A stretch of 64,000 bases of DNA from an uncultured Woeseiaceae bacterium (GCA_945788625.1 CALZMQ010000001.1:62001-126000), one strand, 5' to 3'; numbered from the stretch's first letter, positions 18,868 to 29,164 are shown. Made by a program: numbers and translations. The notes: a model not told the origin generated them from the letters alone.

Positions 18868-19286
18868 TGGCCTCAAAGGCACAACTTGGCGTAATTGCAT
18901 CGGCCGTACTATTGGTGCATGCGCTGTCGGCCTGCCAGCCGGAATCCGAGGAGCCATCGGCTGCCAGAAAGGCCCTCGACGAACTCCAGGAAAAGTACGA
19001 CGAACTCGTCGAGGAGAAGCTGGACGTCCCGGTGAAATGGGCAACGGACGACATCGAAAATCTCGGTGACTGGGAGTACCGGGTCGAGAATCTCTCGTAC
19101 TCGTCAACGGATGACCTTGCGGCTCAGCTCAACGAATTTGGGAATGAAAAATGGGAGCTCATCTGGATCGAAAGAACGCCGGACGGTCTGCTCGTCGTAC
19201 TGAAGAAGCCGTCCGTCAGCTACCTCAGCAAAATCCCTCTGTCAGAGCTCGGCAAGATCGTCATCGGTGGTGAAGGCAGCCAATAG
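18867..19286 (+). CDS. Small lipoprotein with DUF4177-like domain
   Basis: A 139-aa protein starting at GTG 18867, which overlaps the stop of the symporter gene by one base. The signal region VLLVHALSAC ends in a probable lipobox Cys. A short charged helix (RKALDELQEKYDELVEEK) follows, then a domain reading WEYRVENLSY, then LAAQLNEFGNEKWELIWIER, which resembles DUF4177 (the Tyr/Val strand followed by LNxxGxxxWEL). Function unknown. Tight coupling to the symporter suggests envelope localisation, not a shared reaction. Confidence 0.75.
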   Translation: MASKAQLGVIASAVLLVHALSACQPESEEPSAARKALDELQEKYDELVEEKLDVPVKWATDDIENLGDWEYRVENLSYSSTDDLAAQLNEFGNEKWELIWIERTPDGLLVVLKKPSVSYLSKIPLSELGKIVIGGEGSQ

Positions 19287-19396
19287 CGGCCGGTTAGGTA
19301 CTACTCCGAATTGACTGTGTGCGCCCGATTTTGCGTTCATGGAGTGCGATTCGGAGACAACACCACCGAGTTGGTATTCGTACGAGGGATACGAAC

Positions 19397-19742
19397 ATGC
19401 GCACGATTGCCTGTGCGCTCATTTCTCTGACATGCCTGATTGCCCAGGCCAGTGAATTACCCGACACGACACACGGAGCGAGGGTACCGTAAACACGTAC
19501 CACGGAGTACGCGTCGAGGATCCCTACCAGTGGTTGGAAGACTGGTCGTCACGAGAAGTCAGGGAATGAAGCGCAGCGCAGAACTCCGTAGCACGAGAGG
19601 TCTTGGATTCGCTACCACACCGCGAACGAATAACAGCCAGGATTAGAACGTCGCTGAGCGATGCCGACTACTACTACACCGTCGAGCGAACCGGCGACGC
19701 TAACAATACGTCCGACAGTCTCGTGTCCACTAGCGACGAGGG
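19397..19742 (+). pseudogene. Remnant of an S9A prolyl oligopeptidase, 5' end only
   Basis: ATG 19397 opens a signal-peptide-like sequence (MRTIACALISLTCLIAQAS, then ELPDTTHG) that stops at TAA 19490. A shifted frame then reads VNTYHGVRVEDPYQWLEDW and SSREVRE up to a TGA where the family has Trp. Beyond the stop the same frame continues SAAQNSVAREVLDSLPHRER and DADYYYTVERTGD. YHGVRVEDPYQWLED is the typical N-terminal propeller entry of prolyl oligopeptidases. So the gene has one frameshift, one nonsense codon and a deletion of everything beyond about 115 residues, including the catalytic domain. It abuts a CPBP protease gene. Confidence 0.8.
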
Positions 19743-19804
19743 CCGGGCAACTACTGATAGCCGGAAATTCGGCGGCACCTGACACCTCCCGCCTGGAGAC
19801 ACAT

Positions 19805-20830
19805 ATGCACGGCACAATATCGACGAGAGGTCGTTCATCGAGACCGCTCCATACCGTCACGCTGTCTGTGGCATGGCTGTTGTGCTCAGGCAGTGCCCTC
19901 GTCATGCTTGTCATCGGCACGCGAGCTACTGGAGACTTCGAGACCCTGCGCTACGTCTTGCATGCCATCTATAGCGCGTCATTGGTATGGTATCTCGCGC
20001 GAACCGGTCCTTTCTTCGCAAAATTGCCTGCTGTCGAGGTGCCTCGGTTTCTGCGTTGGCGCGGGGGCGTCTGGATACCTGCCGGCATCGTTGCCCTGGC
20101 ATTTCTAATGACCCTTGCCCATGAAGACGGAAGCGATACCGTGCTGTTATTGCTCATACTCGGTGCGGCAGGGACGCTGGCCTTCCTTTGGCGCCAGATC
20201 CGTTTGCGCTGGGTGCTGCAAGGCGTATTGGTGGCTCTCGCAGCGTACATCGTAGGGCGTATTCCGGCAGCGCACGGCATGATCGGTCAGAATGTCGTAA
20301 CGCTACTGGCCGGCCTGGCAGCCCCCCTGTACATCGCCGGGGCAATACTCCAGCAGCGCACGGGACTCGGCAGGCTGTGTCTTTCCGAGTGGGATTTGAG
20401 AATGGCTGCGAAGGGCTGGGTGTGGGGGCTCGTTCTCTTCCTGCCCATGGGTATGGTCAACGCAGCGAGTGGCTCGCCTGGCGGCGAATTGGGCTGGGTT
20501 TCCGAATGGTGGATGCCGCTGGTCCTTCCCTGGTTTTCCGGGCTGGCAGAGGAAGTCTGGTTCCGTCTGATCATGGTGGGCCTGGTCTACATGCTCCTGC
20601 GGCCGAGCCTGGCAGGACGTCCGGTAATGGCAGCGGCGTGCGCGGTGACCTTCAGCGCCGTGGTCTTCGGTCTGGGGCATGGCTACAACATGGAACGCCT
20701 GGTTGTAACGGGCTTGTTGTATGGCTTGCCATTAGCCGTCGTTTTCACTAACCGTGACTGGGAGCACGCCGTTGGAGGACACTACATGATCAACGCGATT
20801 CCCTGGTTGCTCGCATTCCTTGAGCACTAG
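19805..20830 (+). CDS. CPBP-family intramembrane metalloprotease
   Basis: Polytopic membrane protein (341 aa) of the CAAX/Abi-type CPBP family. The three metal-binding motifs are present: EEVWFR near residue 248, FGLGH near 288 and HYMIN near 325. About eight hydrophobic segments are visible. I start it at ATG 19805 (MHGTISTRGRSSRPLHTV); the open frame runs 48 codons further upstream through the pseudogene debris. Substrates are unknown. In other bacteria the family includes prenyl-protein proteases and bacteriocin immunity proteins. Confidence 0.85.
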   Translation: MHGTISTRGRSSRPLHTVTLSVAWLLCSGSALVMLVIGTRATGDFETLRYVLHAIYSASLVWYLARTGPFFAKLPAVEVPRFLRWRGGVWIPAGIVALAFLMTLAHEDGSDTVLLLLILGAAGTLAFLWRQIRLRWVLQGVLVALAAYIVGRIPAAHGMIGQNVVTLLAGLAAPLYIAGAILQQRTGLGRLCLSEWDLRMAAKGWVWGLVLFLPMGMVNAASGSPGGELGWVSEWWMPLVLPWFSGLAEEVWFRLIMVGLVYMLLRPSLAGRPVMAAACAVTFSAVVFGLGHGYNMERLVVTGLLYGLPLAVVFTNRDWEHAVGGHYMINAIPWLLAFLEH

Positions 20831-21008
20831 GCAGAAGAGTCATCGCACAAGGACACCTGCTCGCAGTGCCATACGTTTGCGATCGTCAGTTCCGACGAGC
20901 TGCGCCCGCCACGATTCGCCTGACAATCGCCACCACCTTGCCAAAATGTGCTGGTCCAATGCCCGTTATGGATACCAGGTTCATTGAATTGCCGGCGCCG
21001 GGCCTGTT

Positions 21009-21422
21009 ATGAGGCTCAAGCATTTCTTCTGCACGATGCTGCTCTTTCCGATCCTGGCCTGGCCTCAGCAAAGCGATGACCTCGTTGAGGCGGCCAGGCT
21101 CGGAATGGTCGAAAAAATGTACGAGCGGATGGCGGGGATATACCGCAAGCAACTGGACGGCCGGGGCCTGTCCGACGAACGGATCGAGAACATCCTGTTC
21201 GAAGCGATCGATGAGTTCGCGCTGTGTACGGTACTGGCCGCACAGGCACAGGCTCACGAACAGGGTCTTTCGGAAGAAATTATCCTGAAGGGCTTTGGAC
21301 GAAGCACGAGAGGAAAGAAGGAGTCACTGCAACTCCTCACCCTGGATACGGACGCACTGAAACGCAAGACGGCGCCCTGCAAGAAAGCGTTTGACGAAAA
21401 GTTCAACGTCCACGCCAGGTAG
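21009..21422 (+). CDS. Secreted hypothetical protein, 137 aa
   Basis: Not recognised. The N-terminus MRLKHFFCTMLLFPILAWPQ is a plausible Sec signal peptide. The mature part is mostly helical and charged (AARLGMVEKMYERMAGIY, then LSDERIENILFEAIDEFALC), with two Cys in the mature chain (EFALCTVL and APCKKAF) that could form a disulfide. No operon partner is visible: 178 bp separates it from the CPBP gene. A perfect 12-bp stem-loop surrounds its stop codon. Confidence 0.7.
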   Translation: MRLKHFFCTMLLFPILAWPQQSDDLVEAARLGMVEKMYERMAGIYRKQLDGRGLSDERIENILFEAIDEFALCTVLAAQAQAHEQGLSEEIILKGFGRSTRGKKESLQLLTLDTDALKRKTAPCKKAFDEKFNVHAR

Positions 21423-21435
21423 TGGCGTGGACGTT
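21405..21435. terminator. 12-bp perfect inverted repeat around a stop codon
   Basis: AACGTCCACGCC at 21405-21416 and GGCGTGGACGTT at 21424-21435 pair perfectly around loop AGGTAGT, which contains the TAG stop of the upstream gene. No clear T-run follows on either strand. It may be a terminator or an mRNA 3' end stabiliser. Confidence 0.5.
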
Positions 21436-21468
21436 GCCTGTACGGTGTTGTTCAGCTCGAGATCGAGC

Positions 21469-21555
21469 TCAGGCGAAGACGACTGCTCCGAAGGCGGCCA
21501 GACTGCCGGCGACGAGGAACACGTTAAGCGATAATTTGAGAGCTTTGACTGCCAT
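21469..21555 (-). CDS. Possible 28-aa hydrophobic small protein
   Basis: A short leftward frame from ATG 21553-21555 to TGA encodes a Lys-containing N-terminus (MAVKALKLSLNVF) followed by one hydrophobic helix (LVAGSLAAFGAVVFA). It looks like a single-span or signal-like peptide. The upstream CTGGAAAATGAA is only a weak ribosome site. This is the only coding candidate in the 376-bp gap 21423-21798. It may be a real membrane microprotein or chance. Confidence 0.35.
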   Translation of the reverse strand: MAVKALKLSLNVFLVAGSLAAFGAVVFA

Positions 21556-21714
21556 TTCATTTTCCAGAGGTTTGAATCGATGGAGTAATCGTAATGCGCC
21601 GGGATGGTTCTGGATGTGGAGTGGGTCACATCTTCAGGACGACTAGGTACATTCCACAGCCGACTGCTATCAGTCGATGGCGATGCGAACGAGTTTTCGA
21701 TTGCACACAACAGA

Positions 21715-21730
21715 TCCCCCCGCGGGGGGA
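21715..21730. repeat. 16-bp perfect GC palindrome
   Basis: TCCCCCCGCGGGGGGA is its own reverse complement. It lies 69 bp downstream of the leftward lipoprotein gene ending at 21799. It could act as part of a transcription terminator, but no T-run follows on the minus strand. Confidence 0.4.
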
Positions 21731-21798
21731 CTGTTAAGTGAATCGGAAAAGTTTCGCTGGCAGGTCGTTCGTCTGGGACCCGCGAGGCAGAAGCCTGA

Positions 21799-22290
21799 CT
21801 AGTACGTTCCGGCGAACTGCGGAGTCATTCTGCGAATGCGTACAAACGACGAGTTGCCGTCCTTCGCTATGAAACTGGCCTGGATCAGGTTGCGGTTTTC
21901 AATGACAAACGTCATTTCCCGTTTTGCCTTGTTGCGCGTCATCCACACGCCGTCGAAGACGGCCGCTGAATCTGTGCTGCGCAACAGCAGTTTCACGTCG
22001 CCGTGATCCCAGTAGGGTTGATCAATACGGGTAACCACACCAACGTAATCGTAGTCAGAGGCGATATCGAAGTTATTCCTGGCAATGACGAGCTCGAAGG
22101 TGTTTTCGTCATGCGCCCAGGCACCTTCGACCGGGTCGAGGTCGCGGCCTGCAAGAAATGACTCCATGGCCTGATCCGTGCCCGTCACCGTGGAGTTGAT
22201 GGAATTTTCGCCTGACGCGCCCGGGGTAAACAGTGCGCATCCTGAAGTGAGCAAGGCGATTGCACCTATCAGTGCTGTATAAATTTTCAT
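21799..22290 (-). CDS. Hypothetical lipoprotein, 163 aa
   Basis: Not recognised. The start is ATG 22288-22290 (MKIYTALIGAIALLTSGC), with a clear lipobox ending at Cys18. An AGGAGAATC ribosome site precedes it (reverse complement of 22291-22300). The mature part reads DPVEGAWAHDENTFELVIAR and KLLLRSTDSAAVFDGVWMTR, suggesting a small beta-rich domain. It is monocistronic, with 205 bp of noncoding DNA to the lpd stop; I see no gene in that gap. Confidence 0.75.
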   Translation of the reverse strand: MKIYTALIGAIALLTSGCALFTPGASGENSINSTVTGTDQAMESFLAGRDLDPVEGAWAHDENTFELVIARNNFDIASDYDYVGVVTRIDQPYWDHGDVKLLLRSTDSAAVFDGVWMTRNKAKREMTFVIENRNLIQASFIAKDGNSSFVRIRRMTPQFAGTY

Positions 22291-22495
22291 CCGTGATTCT
22301 CCTAGTCCGTCCGTTGCCACCAGCAGACGTTTTGAGCGTAACCAATCGGTACGTCAGGTAATACGTCGTGTGTCACAGATTTGGCCCTCCTGCCGATGGG
22401 AGCCACTAGGGCGGATTTGCCGCATTCAGGCGGCGTCTTTCGCGCACATCCTTGTGTTTCGGGGCGCAAGCATAGCATGCCCGGGAGTAGCCTCC

Positions 22496-23923
22496 CTACT
22501 TGTTCGGAAAATTCAGCGCTTTCTTGTCCACGGCCAATGCCGCCTCGTGCACGGCCTCGGCGAGACTCGGATGCGCGTGAATCGTACGCTGCAGATCCTC
22601 GGTACTCGCAGAGAATTCAAGCGCAACAACGGCCTCCGCAATGAGCTCGCCTGCCATCGGACCGACGATGTGCACACCCAGGATTTCGTCATCGTCTTGT
22701 GAGGAAATGACCTTGACCATGCCCGAGGTCTGCTCCATCGCTTTGGCGCGTCCACTGGCCATGAACGGGAACGAGCCGGTTTTGTATGCCCGCCCGCTGT
22801 CCCTGACTTCCTCCTCGGTCTTTCCGGTCCACGCGATTTCGGGTGCCGTGTAAATCACCGACGGGATGACGTCGTAGTTCACCTCGGCGAATTCCCCGGC
22901 AATGAGATCGGCCACCATGACACCCTCTTCCGAGCCTTTGTGTGCCAGCATGGGTCCGCGAACGCAGTCGCCGATCGCGTACACGCCTTTGACACGCGTA
23001 CGACATTCCTCATCGACGACGACGAAGCCGCGTTCGTCCAGCTGGATTCCCGCGTCGTCCGAAAACAGGTCGTCGGTGTAAGGGCGGCGACCAACGGCAA
23101 CGATGAGCTTGTCTACCTCGATGGAATGGGCGCCGTCCTCGTCCTCGTATGCCACCGTAACGGCGTCACCGTCGGTCGAGGCCCTGGTGACTTTCGCGCC
23201 GAGCTTGATATCCAGGCCCTGCTTTTTGAATTCAGCGGCTGCAACCTTCGCAACGTCACGGTCGGCCATGAACAGGAAATCATCGAGCGCTTCGAGCACA
23301 GTGACTTTGGACCCCAATCTCGACCACACGCTGCCGAGTTCGAGACCGATGACCCCGGCGCCGACAACGCCCAGTCGCTCGGGCACCGCATCCAGCTCCA
23401 GGGCACCCCAGGAATCGATGATCCGCTCATCGTCGAACGGCGCTATGCCCAGTTCGATCGGTGCCGATCCGGCTGCAAGAATGACGTGCTTCGCTTCGAT
23501 GATTTCGGCGTCACCGGACACCGGCGTGAATTCGACTTTCTTGCCCGGAAGCAACTTGCCGTGACCAACCAGGCCTTCGACCTTGTTTGCCTTGAACAGT
23601 CCCGCAATGCCACCCGTCAACTGGCGTACGATGCTTGCGCGGCGCTTTTGCATGTCGGCGATGTTCATTTCGACGTCGCCGGTCCTGATGCCGTGTTTCT
23701 TGAATTCGTGCTGCGCGCGATGATAAAGCTCGGTCGACTCGAGCAGTGCTTTGGATGGAATGCAGCCTGCATTCAGGCAGGTGCCGCCGAACGCGTTCTT
23801 ACCGTCCTTGTTCTTCCACTCGTCGATACACGCGGCAGTCATGCCGTGTTGTGCGGCGCGAATCGCCGCGATGTAGCCCGCCGGTCCGGCGCCGATAACT
23901 ACTACGTCAAAACTTCTGCTCAT
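22496..23923 (-). CDS. lpdA: Dihydrolipoyl dehydrogenase (E3)
   Basis: FAD disulfide oxidoreductase that reoxidises dihydrolipoamide of the 2-oxoglutarate dehydrogenase complex (475 aa). The FAD-binding motif is VVIGAGPAGYIAAIRAAQHG, the redox-active disulfide is GGTCLNAGCIPSKALL, the NAD site is GVVGAGVIGLELGSVW, and the dimer-interface His is in HAHPSLAEAVHEAAL. It is the third gene of sucA-sucB-lpd, 33 bp after sucB, so it is probably dedicated to this complex. Confidence 0.98.
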   Translation of the reverse strand: MSRSFDVVVIGAGPAGYIAAIRAAQHGMTAACIDEWKNKDGKNAFGGTCLNAGCIPSKALLESTELYHRAQHEFKKHGIRTGDVEMNIADMQKRRASIVRQLTGGIAGLFKANKVEGLVGHGKLLPGKKVEFTPVSGDAEIIEAKHVILAAGSAPIELGIAPFDDERIIDSWGALELDAVPERLGVVGAGVIGLELGSVWSRLGSKVTVLEALDDFLFMADRDVAKVAAAEFKKQGLDIKLGAKVTRASTDGDAVTVAYEDEDGAHSIEVDKLIVAVGRRPYTDDLFSDDAGIQLDERGFVVVDEECRTRVKGVYAIGDCVRGPMLAHKGSEEGVMVADLIAGEFAEVNYDVIPSVIYTAPEIAWTGKTEEEVRDSGRAYKTGSFPFMASGRAKAMEQTSGMVKVISSQDDDEILGVHIVGPMAGELIAEAVVALEFSASTEDLQRTIHAHPSLAEAVHEAALAVDKKALNFPNK

Positions 23924-23956
23924 TGCTTCCGTAGTTCCTTTCCGCAGGGACGCCGA

Positions 23957-25174
23957 TCAGACCTGCAACAACAGGCGACCCGGATCCTCCAGTTGTTCCT
24001 TGATGGAAACGAGAAACTGCACCGCTTCTTTTCCATCGATGACGCGATGATCGTAGGTAACCGCCAGGTACATCATCGGTCGTGCAACGATTTCCCCATC
24101 GACCACCATAGGCCGCTGTTGAATCGTATGCATGCCGAGTATTGCACTCTGCGGCTGATTCAGTATCGGCGTCGACATCATCGAACCGAATATTCCGCCG
24201 TTGGTAATCGTGAACGTGCCGCCGGTCAGGTCATCCATGCTGATGGTTCCGTCCTGCGCCCTCTTTGCGACCGCGTTCAGCTCGGTCTCGAACTCGGCGA
24301 AACTCATCTGGTCGACGTCGCGAATGACAGGAACCATCAGGCCACGGTCACTCGAGACGGCAATGCCGATATCGTAGTAGTTGTGGTAGATGATATCGTT
24401 GCCCTCGACCGATGCATTCAGGACCGGAAATCTCTTCAGCGCTTCGACCGAGGCTTTCGTGAAGAAAGACATGAAGCCCAGTCGCACGCCGTGCTTTTTT
24501 TCGAAGGTGTCGCGATAACGACTGCGCAAGGCCATGACTTCAGTCAGATCGACCTCGTTGAACGTCGTCAGCATTGCTGCGGTCTGCTGCGCTTCAACGA
24601 GGCGCTCGGCAATGCGGGCCCGGAGCCTTGTCATCGGTACGCGCTGTTCGTTTCTCGCAAACCCTGTTACCACAGCATCATCCATGACGGTCGGCGTCGG
24701 GTCGCCGGGCGTGACGTTACTGCTGTCATCCGACTTGAGGAAGGACATGACGTCGCCTTTCGTGATACGGCCGTCTTTGCCTGTGCCCATCACCATCGTC
24801 GCATCGAGGTCGTGCTCCTCTAGAAGGCGGCGGACAGCCGGGCTCGTCTTTGGCGGGCCGCTGACCTCGACCGCGGCCGGCTTTGCTTCTTTCTGCTCGC
24901 TTACTACGGCAGCGGGCTCGCTGGAGACGGCAACGTCACCTTCTTCCAGCAACGCCAGCACATCGCCCGCCTCAACGGTGGCACCATCCTCCGCGACGAT
25001 CTTGGAGAGTTTGCCTGCCGCCGGTGCCGGTACCTCGAGGACAACCTTGTCCGTCTCGAGATCGACAAGGTTTTCGTCGCGCGCGACCGACTCGCCGACT
25101 TTCTTGTGCCAGCCGACCAGCGTTGCGTCAGTTACAGATTCAGGCAGCGGGGGCACCTTTATCTCAATCGTCAT
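23957..25174 (-). CDS. sucB: Dihydrolipoyllysine succinyltransferase (E2 of 2-oxoglutarate dehydrogenase)
   Basis: Core acyltransferase (405 aa). One lipoyl domain holds the lipoylated Lys in [19 protein letters not shown] near residue 43. An E3-binding domain follows ([20 protein letters not shown]). The catalytic domain ends with the active site [15 protein letters not shown]. The [19 protein letters not shown] block is typical of succinyl rather than acetyl transferases. It starts with ATGA overlapping the sucA stop. Confidence 0.98.
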   Translation of the reverse strand: MTIEIKVPPLPESVTDATLVGWHKKVGESVARDENLVDLETDKVVLEVPAPAAGKLSKIVAEDGATVEAGDVLALLEEGDVAVSSEPAAVVSEQKEAKPAAVEVSGPPKTSPAVRRLLEEHDLDATMVMGTGKDGRITKGDVMSFLKSDDSSNVTPGDPTPTVMDDAVVTGFARNEQRVPMTRLRARIAERLVEAQQTAAMLTTFNEVDLTEVMALRSRYRDTFEKKHGVRLGFMSFFTKASVEALKRFPVLNASVEGNDIIYHNYYDIGIAVSSDRGLMVPVIRDVDQMSFAEFETELNAVAKRAQDGTISMDDLTGGTFTITNGGIFGSMMSTPILNQPQSAILGMHTIQQRPMVVDGEIVARPMMYLAVTYDHRVIDGKEAVQFLVSIKEQLEDPGRLLLQV

Positions 25175-28050
25175 TTCGTCTTCCGTTTGGTTTTTTCGGG
25201 CTTGACCACTTTGCTCGCTTCACTCTTGATATCGAGCGCGGCCTCGACCAGTGCCTGTTGTTGTTGCAGGTGAATCTTGAAAATTCCGGAGGCAGGCGCC
25301 GCTGCGCCCGGCCGGCCGGCGTAATAGAGTTGCTGGTGTTTCTTCAGTGGTTCCTGCAAACGATGTTTGATCTGGTACCACGCGCCCTGGTTGAGCGGCT
25401 CTTCCTGGCACCAGACGATTTCTTCAACGTGATCGTACTGTTCGACCAGGTCCGCGTACTCCGGAATCGGAAACGGATACAACTGCTCAAGGCGAATGAG
25501 CGCAATGTCATCGATGCCGTGGACTTCGCGTGCCTCCAGCAAATCGAAATACACTTTGCCGCTGCATAACACCAGGCGCCGCGTCCTGGCCGGTTCGATG
25601 GCTTCGATCTCGGGAATAATCAGCTCGAAGCGGCCGGTCGACAAATCCGAAATCGGCGAGACGGACATCTTGTGTCGCAGCAGGCTCTTCGGTGTCAGCA
25701 CGATGAGCGGCTTGCGGAACGGCCGGACCTGCTGTCGCCGAAGCATGTGGAACATCTGTGCCGGCGTCGACGGCACGCAGACCTGGATATTGTGTTCCGC
25801 ACACAATTGCAGGAAGCGTTCCAGCCGCGCCGAGGAGTGTTCGGGCCCCTGCCCCTCGTAGCCGTGCGGCAGAAACAGCGTGAGTCCGCAAAGGCGACCC
25901 CACTTGGCCTCCCCCGAACTGATGAACTGATCGATAACAACCTGCGCACCATTCGCGAAATCGCCGAACTGGCCTTCCCAGATAATCAGCGTATTCGGCT
26001 CGGTGCTTGCATAACCGTATTCGAACCCGAGCACGGCCTCCTCGGAGAGGAACGAATCGATGACGCGAAACGCGTCCGGCCGGTCGACGACGTGGCACAG
26101 CGGCAGATACTCACGATTGTTCAGCTGATTGTGCAGCACCGCGTGGCGGTGAAAAAACGTGCCACGACCGCTATCCTGACCGACCAGGCGAACATCGTAA
26201 CCCTCCGTCAGCAACGACGCGTAGGCCATGGTCTCGGCGAAACCCCAGTCCATTTCCGTCTCGCCTTTCGCCATTCTCACGCGGCTGTCCATGATGCGCT
26301 GAACGCGACCGTGCGGGCGCACATCGGGCGGTATCGTCGTGATCGATTCGCCCAGGTCGGCCACTTGTTTCGGGCTAATGGTCGTGTCGACGACGACGTC
26401 CCATTCCGTATGCAGAAACGGCGTCCAGTCAACCGTGTATTCGTTCCCGATCATTCCCAGCGACGATTTCGGAACCGGCTCGCCACGATCGAGGCGGTCG
26501 CGATAACTGTCCTGCAGTTCCGTCGCCGTGGTTGCAGTTATCGTCTTTTGGTCGGCGAGCCGATTTGCGTACAGCTCACGAGTCGTCTTGTGCTCGCGAA
26601 TCCTGCCGTACATGATCGGCTGCGTGGCCGCCGGCTCATCGGCCTCGTTGTGTCCGTGCCGGCGATAACACACCAGGTCGATAACGACGTCTTTCCTGAA
26701 TCTCTGGCGATATTTCAATGCGAGCCGCGAGACGAACAGGACGGCCTCGGGATCGTCGCCGTTCACGTGGAAGATCGGCGCCTCGATCATCTTCGCGACG
26801 TCACTGCAATACTCGGTCGAACGGGCATCCGTAGGACGACTGGTCGTAAAACCGATCTGATTGTTGACCACGATGTGAACAGTGCCGCCCGTGCGGAAGC
26901 CGTTGATCTGGGACATCTGGAACGTCTCCGGCACGACGCCCTGGCCCGCGAACGCAGCGTCGCCATGAATCAGTACCGGCAGGACTTCCTGGCGTTCGGT
27001 GTCGCCGCGCCGCTGCTGGCGCGCGCGCACGGAACCCTCGACGACCGGATTCACGATCTCGAGATGCGACGGGTTGAAGGCAAGCGCGATATGCACATTG
27101 CCTCCCGGCGTCTTCATGTCCGCCGAGAAACCCTTGTGGTACTTGACGTCGCCTGAGCCCTTGAGTTCGTCCGGGTCGTACTTGCCCTCGAACTCCTCGA
27201 ACAACTCCTCGGGCGACTTGCCGAGAATGTTCACGAGCACGTTGATGCGACCGCGGTGCGCCATGCCAATGACGATTTCCCGGATCCCCGACGCACCGCC
27301 CTGCTGAATGATATCGTCCAGCAAAGGGATCAGACTCTCACCGCCCTCCAGTGAAAAGCGTTTCTGTCCTACGTAGCGAGTATGCAGGTAGCGCTCGATA
27401 CCCTCTGCGCTGGTCAGCTGCTCGAGTATCCAGAGCCGCTCCTCGTCACTGAGAATATCCGCGGCGGCGCCCTGTTCGAAGCGCTTGCGCAGCCACAGGC
27501 GTTCCCGGGCGCGCGATATGTGCGCGAACTCGGCGCCGATTTTTCCGCAGTAGATACTTCGCAACAGCTCCAGGATGTCGCGCAGTTTCATGCGGTCGTT
27601 GCCGGTGCCCGCGAGCCCGCCCGTAAAGAATTCGGTATCCATGTCCGCCTCGGTCAGCCCGAGGTAGTTCAGTTTCAGCACGCCCGGCATGCGCCGGTCC
27701 ATGATGCCGAGCGGGTCGATATCGGCGATCTGGTGGCCGCGCAGGCTGTAAACCTGGATGAGGCGCGAGACGGCCGCCTGCTTTTCGCCCGAAGGTGCCG
27801 CGCCGGCCAGGCGACGTACCTTGACCTCACCGGCTCTGCGTCCCTCGCGCGCCTCTACCAGCAACTCTTCGCGTATCGCCGAATGCACAACCTCGGTTTG
27901 CGGATCGCCCATCGACTCGAAATACTCCCGCCAGCCCCCGGCAACCGAATCGGGATTCTCGAGGTACTGTTCGTAGAGCGCCTCGACGGCAGTCGCGTTA
28001 CTGCCGAACAACGGTGTCGAGGCTAGTTGTTCCTTTATGGAATTACTCAT
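25171..28050 (-). CDS. sucA: 2-oxoglutarate dehydrogenase E1 component
   Basis: Thiamine-diphosphate decarboxylase of the TCA cycle (959 aa). The N-terminal [16 protein letters not shown], the E1 core [14 protein letters not shown], the ThDP segment [20 protein letters not shown] and the C-terminal [13 protein letters not shown] are all conserved. ATG 28048-28050 starts the sucA-sucB-lpd operon. The 124 bp upstream to the next gene on this strand (28051-28174) contains no gene and should hold the promoter. No sdh or sucCD genes are in the window. Confidence 0.98.
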   Translation of the reverse strand: MSNSIKEQLASTPLFGSNATAVEALYEQYLENPDSVAGGWREYFESMGDPQTEVVHSAIREELLVEAREGRRAGEVKVRRLAGAAPSGEKQAAVSRLIQVYSLRGHQIADIDPLGIMDRRMPGVLKLNYLGLTEADMDTEFFTGGLAGTGNDRMKLRDILELLRSIYCGKIGAEFAHISRARERLWLRKRFEQGAAADILSDEERLWILEQLTSAEGIERYLHTRYVGQKRFSLEGGESLIPLLDDIIQQGGASGIREIVIGMAHRGRINVLVNILGKSPEELFEEFEGKYDPDELKGSGDVKYHKGFSADMKTPGGNVHIALAFNPSHLEIVNPVVEGSVRARQQRRGDTERQEVLPVLIHGDAAFAGQGVVPETFQMSQINGFRTGGTVHIVVNNQIGFTTSRPTDARSTEYCSDVAKMIEAPIFHVNGDDPEAVLFVSRLALKYRQRFRKDVVIDLVCYRRHGHNEADEPAATQPIMYGRIREHKTTRELYANRLADQKTITATTATELQDSYRDRLDRGEPVPKSSLGMIGNEYTVDWTPFLHTEWDVVVDTTISPKQVADLGESITTIPPDVRPHGRVQRIMDSRVRMAKGETEMDWGFAETMAYASLLTEGYDVRLVGQDSGRGTFFHRHAVLHNQLNNREYLPLCHVVDRPDAFRVIDSFLSEEAVLGFEYGYASTEPNTLIIWEGQFGDFANGAQVVIDQFISSGEAKWGRLCGLTLFLPHGYEGQGPEHSSARLERFLQLCAEHNIQVCVPSTPAQMFHMLRRQQVRPFRKPLIVLTPKSLLRHKMSVSPISDLSTGRFELIIPEIEAIEPARTRRLVLCSGKVYFDLLEAREVHGIDDIALIRLEQLYPFPIPEYADLVEQYDHVEEIVWCQEEPLNQGAWYQIKHRLQEPLKKHQQLYYAGRPGAAAPASGIFKIHLQQQQALVEAALDIKSEASKVVKPEKTKRKTK

Positions 28051-28174
28051 TTTTCAGGGACTTGCGCTACGTTTACGCGCCCGAATCCGGAGGGATGCCA
28101 GCGGCGGTTTCAAAAGGGGCGCTAGTTTATCCCAAGCGCATCGCCTAGGGAATCAATTACCAGAAATTCCGGTA

Positions 28175-28636
28175 TTACATCAGGCGGAACAGGTTGACCA
28201 GTTCGTAACAAACGAGGCAGGAATAGAAACTGAAGAATACCGTGAGGAACAAACCGGTCCTGAAGCGGTTCAGGAACTGAGCCTTGGCGAGGAAAACCAG
28301 AATGAGGATACCCACGGCGGTCATCGCGAGCTTGGTGCTGGTGAAGAACAGGGTGCTGTGCGCCATCACCGCCTGCATCACCGGGTTGGCCTCGATCATG
28401 CCGCGATCCAGAAGCTGCAGGGTCAGGAATGCGTCAGCGCAAGACAGCAACATCGTGCCGGTGGCGAGGAAGAACAACCATGGATGATGCCAGTCGAGAA
28501 AGATCACCTCGGTGTCGACCTCGCGACGGTGTGCATGCCGCCGCGAGAGCGTGAACCCAAAGAAAACTGTTCGCCAGCTGAAATTGCGCCGGTCCACATC
28601 TGCCCGTATGTCGGGTGTTACGGTACTGGTATCCAT
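28175..28636 (-). CDS. DUF5658-like membrane protein
   Basis: A 153-aa protein with a cytoplasmic N-terminus rich in Arg/His and three to four membrane segments: WLFFLATGTMLLSCADAFL, then about residues 95-118, and a C-terminal segment FLTVFFSFYSCLVCYELVN. The pattern LSCADAFLTLQLLDRGMIEA with NPVMQAVM matches the DUF5658 family as I remember it. Function unknown. It lies just downstream of a cytochrome c lipoprotein gene (30-bp gap), so the two may be cotranscribed. Confidence 0.75.
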   Translation of the reverse strand: MDTSTVTPDIRADVDRRNFSWRTVFFGFTLSRRHAHRREVDTEVIFLDWHHPWLFFLATGTMLLSCADAFLTLQLLDRGMIEANPVMQAVMAHSTLFFTSTKLAMTAVGILILVFLAKAQFLNRFRTGLFLTVFFSFYSCLVCYELVNLFRLM

Positions 28637-28666
28637 CTGTCCTGCAAACTCTCCGGCTGCTTTTGT

Positions 28667-29164
28667 TCAGTCAGATGCCGTGGTTTCCAGCAAGTAGGCG
28701 ATCAAGGCATCACGGTCGCTCTGTCGATTGACGCCTGCGAACGTCATTCGATTGCCGGGCAAAAACCGCCCCGGTTGTGCCAGCCATGCGTCGAGCGCGC
28801 GAGGCGTCCACACGAAACCCGCGTTGCGCACGACGGCCGAGTATTCAAAACCATCGCGCGACCCGACTTCAGTACCGAAGAAACCGAACAAGGCGGGACC
28901 GATCATATTCGGTCCACCCTCGTCGAGGCTGTGACATGCGCGGCAAACCTGCGCCAGCTTTGCACCTTTCGACCGGTCGGCACCCGCATAAGGTGCCGCC
29001 GCCAGGTACTCCGACTCCGCCAGCACCGTCTGTTCCCCCAGAGTCGCGGCCGTTAATAACGGCTTCGCATCGGTGCCGGACCCGTCGTCCGCTGGTTTTT
29101 CTCCGCACGCCGTGACCAACACGAGCGCTGCGGCTGCCGCCAGGAGCTTGAAGCGATTCCCCAA
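28667..29164 (-). CDS. Class I cytochrome c, probable lipoprotein
   Basis: About 165 aa. The start is probably TTG 29162-29164, because GAGGG lies 6 bases upstream; an adjacent TTG at 29168-29170 leaves no room for a ribosome site. The N-terminus ends in VLVTAC, a lipobox. The heme motif CRACH sits in AQVCRACHSLDEGGPNMIGP, and the axial Met is probably in PGNRMTFAGV. Similarity is to cytochrome c2/c550-type electron carriers. The neighbour alkB lies divergent, which makes an electron-transfer link possible but not shown. Confidence 0.88.
   Translation of the reverse strand: MGNRFKLLAAAAALVLVTACGEKPADDGSGTDAKPLLTAATLGEQTVLAESEYLAAAPYAGADRSKGAKLAQVCRACHSLDEGGPNMIGPALFGFFGTEVGSRDGFEYSAVVRNAGFVWTPRALDAWLAQPGRFLPGNRMTFAGVNRQSDRDALIAYLLETTASD

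Noticed and set aside
20886..21257. Leftward 123-codon frame opposite the secreted protein gene
   Set aside because: No ribosome site or motif; the plus-strand gene has a convincing signal peptide.
22940..24823. Rightward open frame of 627 codons across lpdA/sucB
   Set aside because: Antisense shadow of conserved genes, with no domain or ribosome site.
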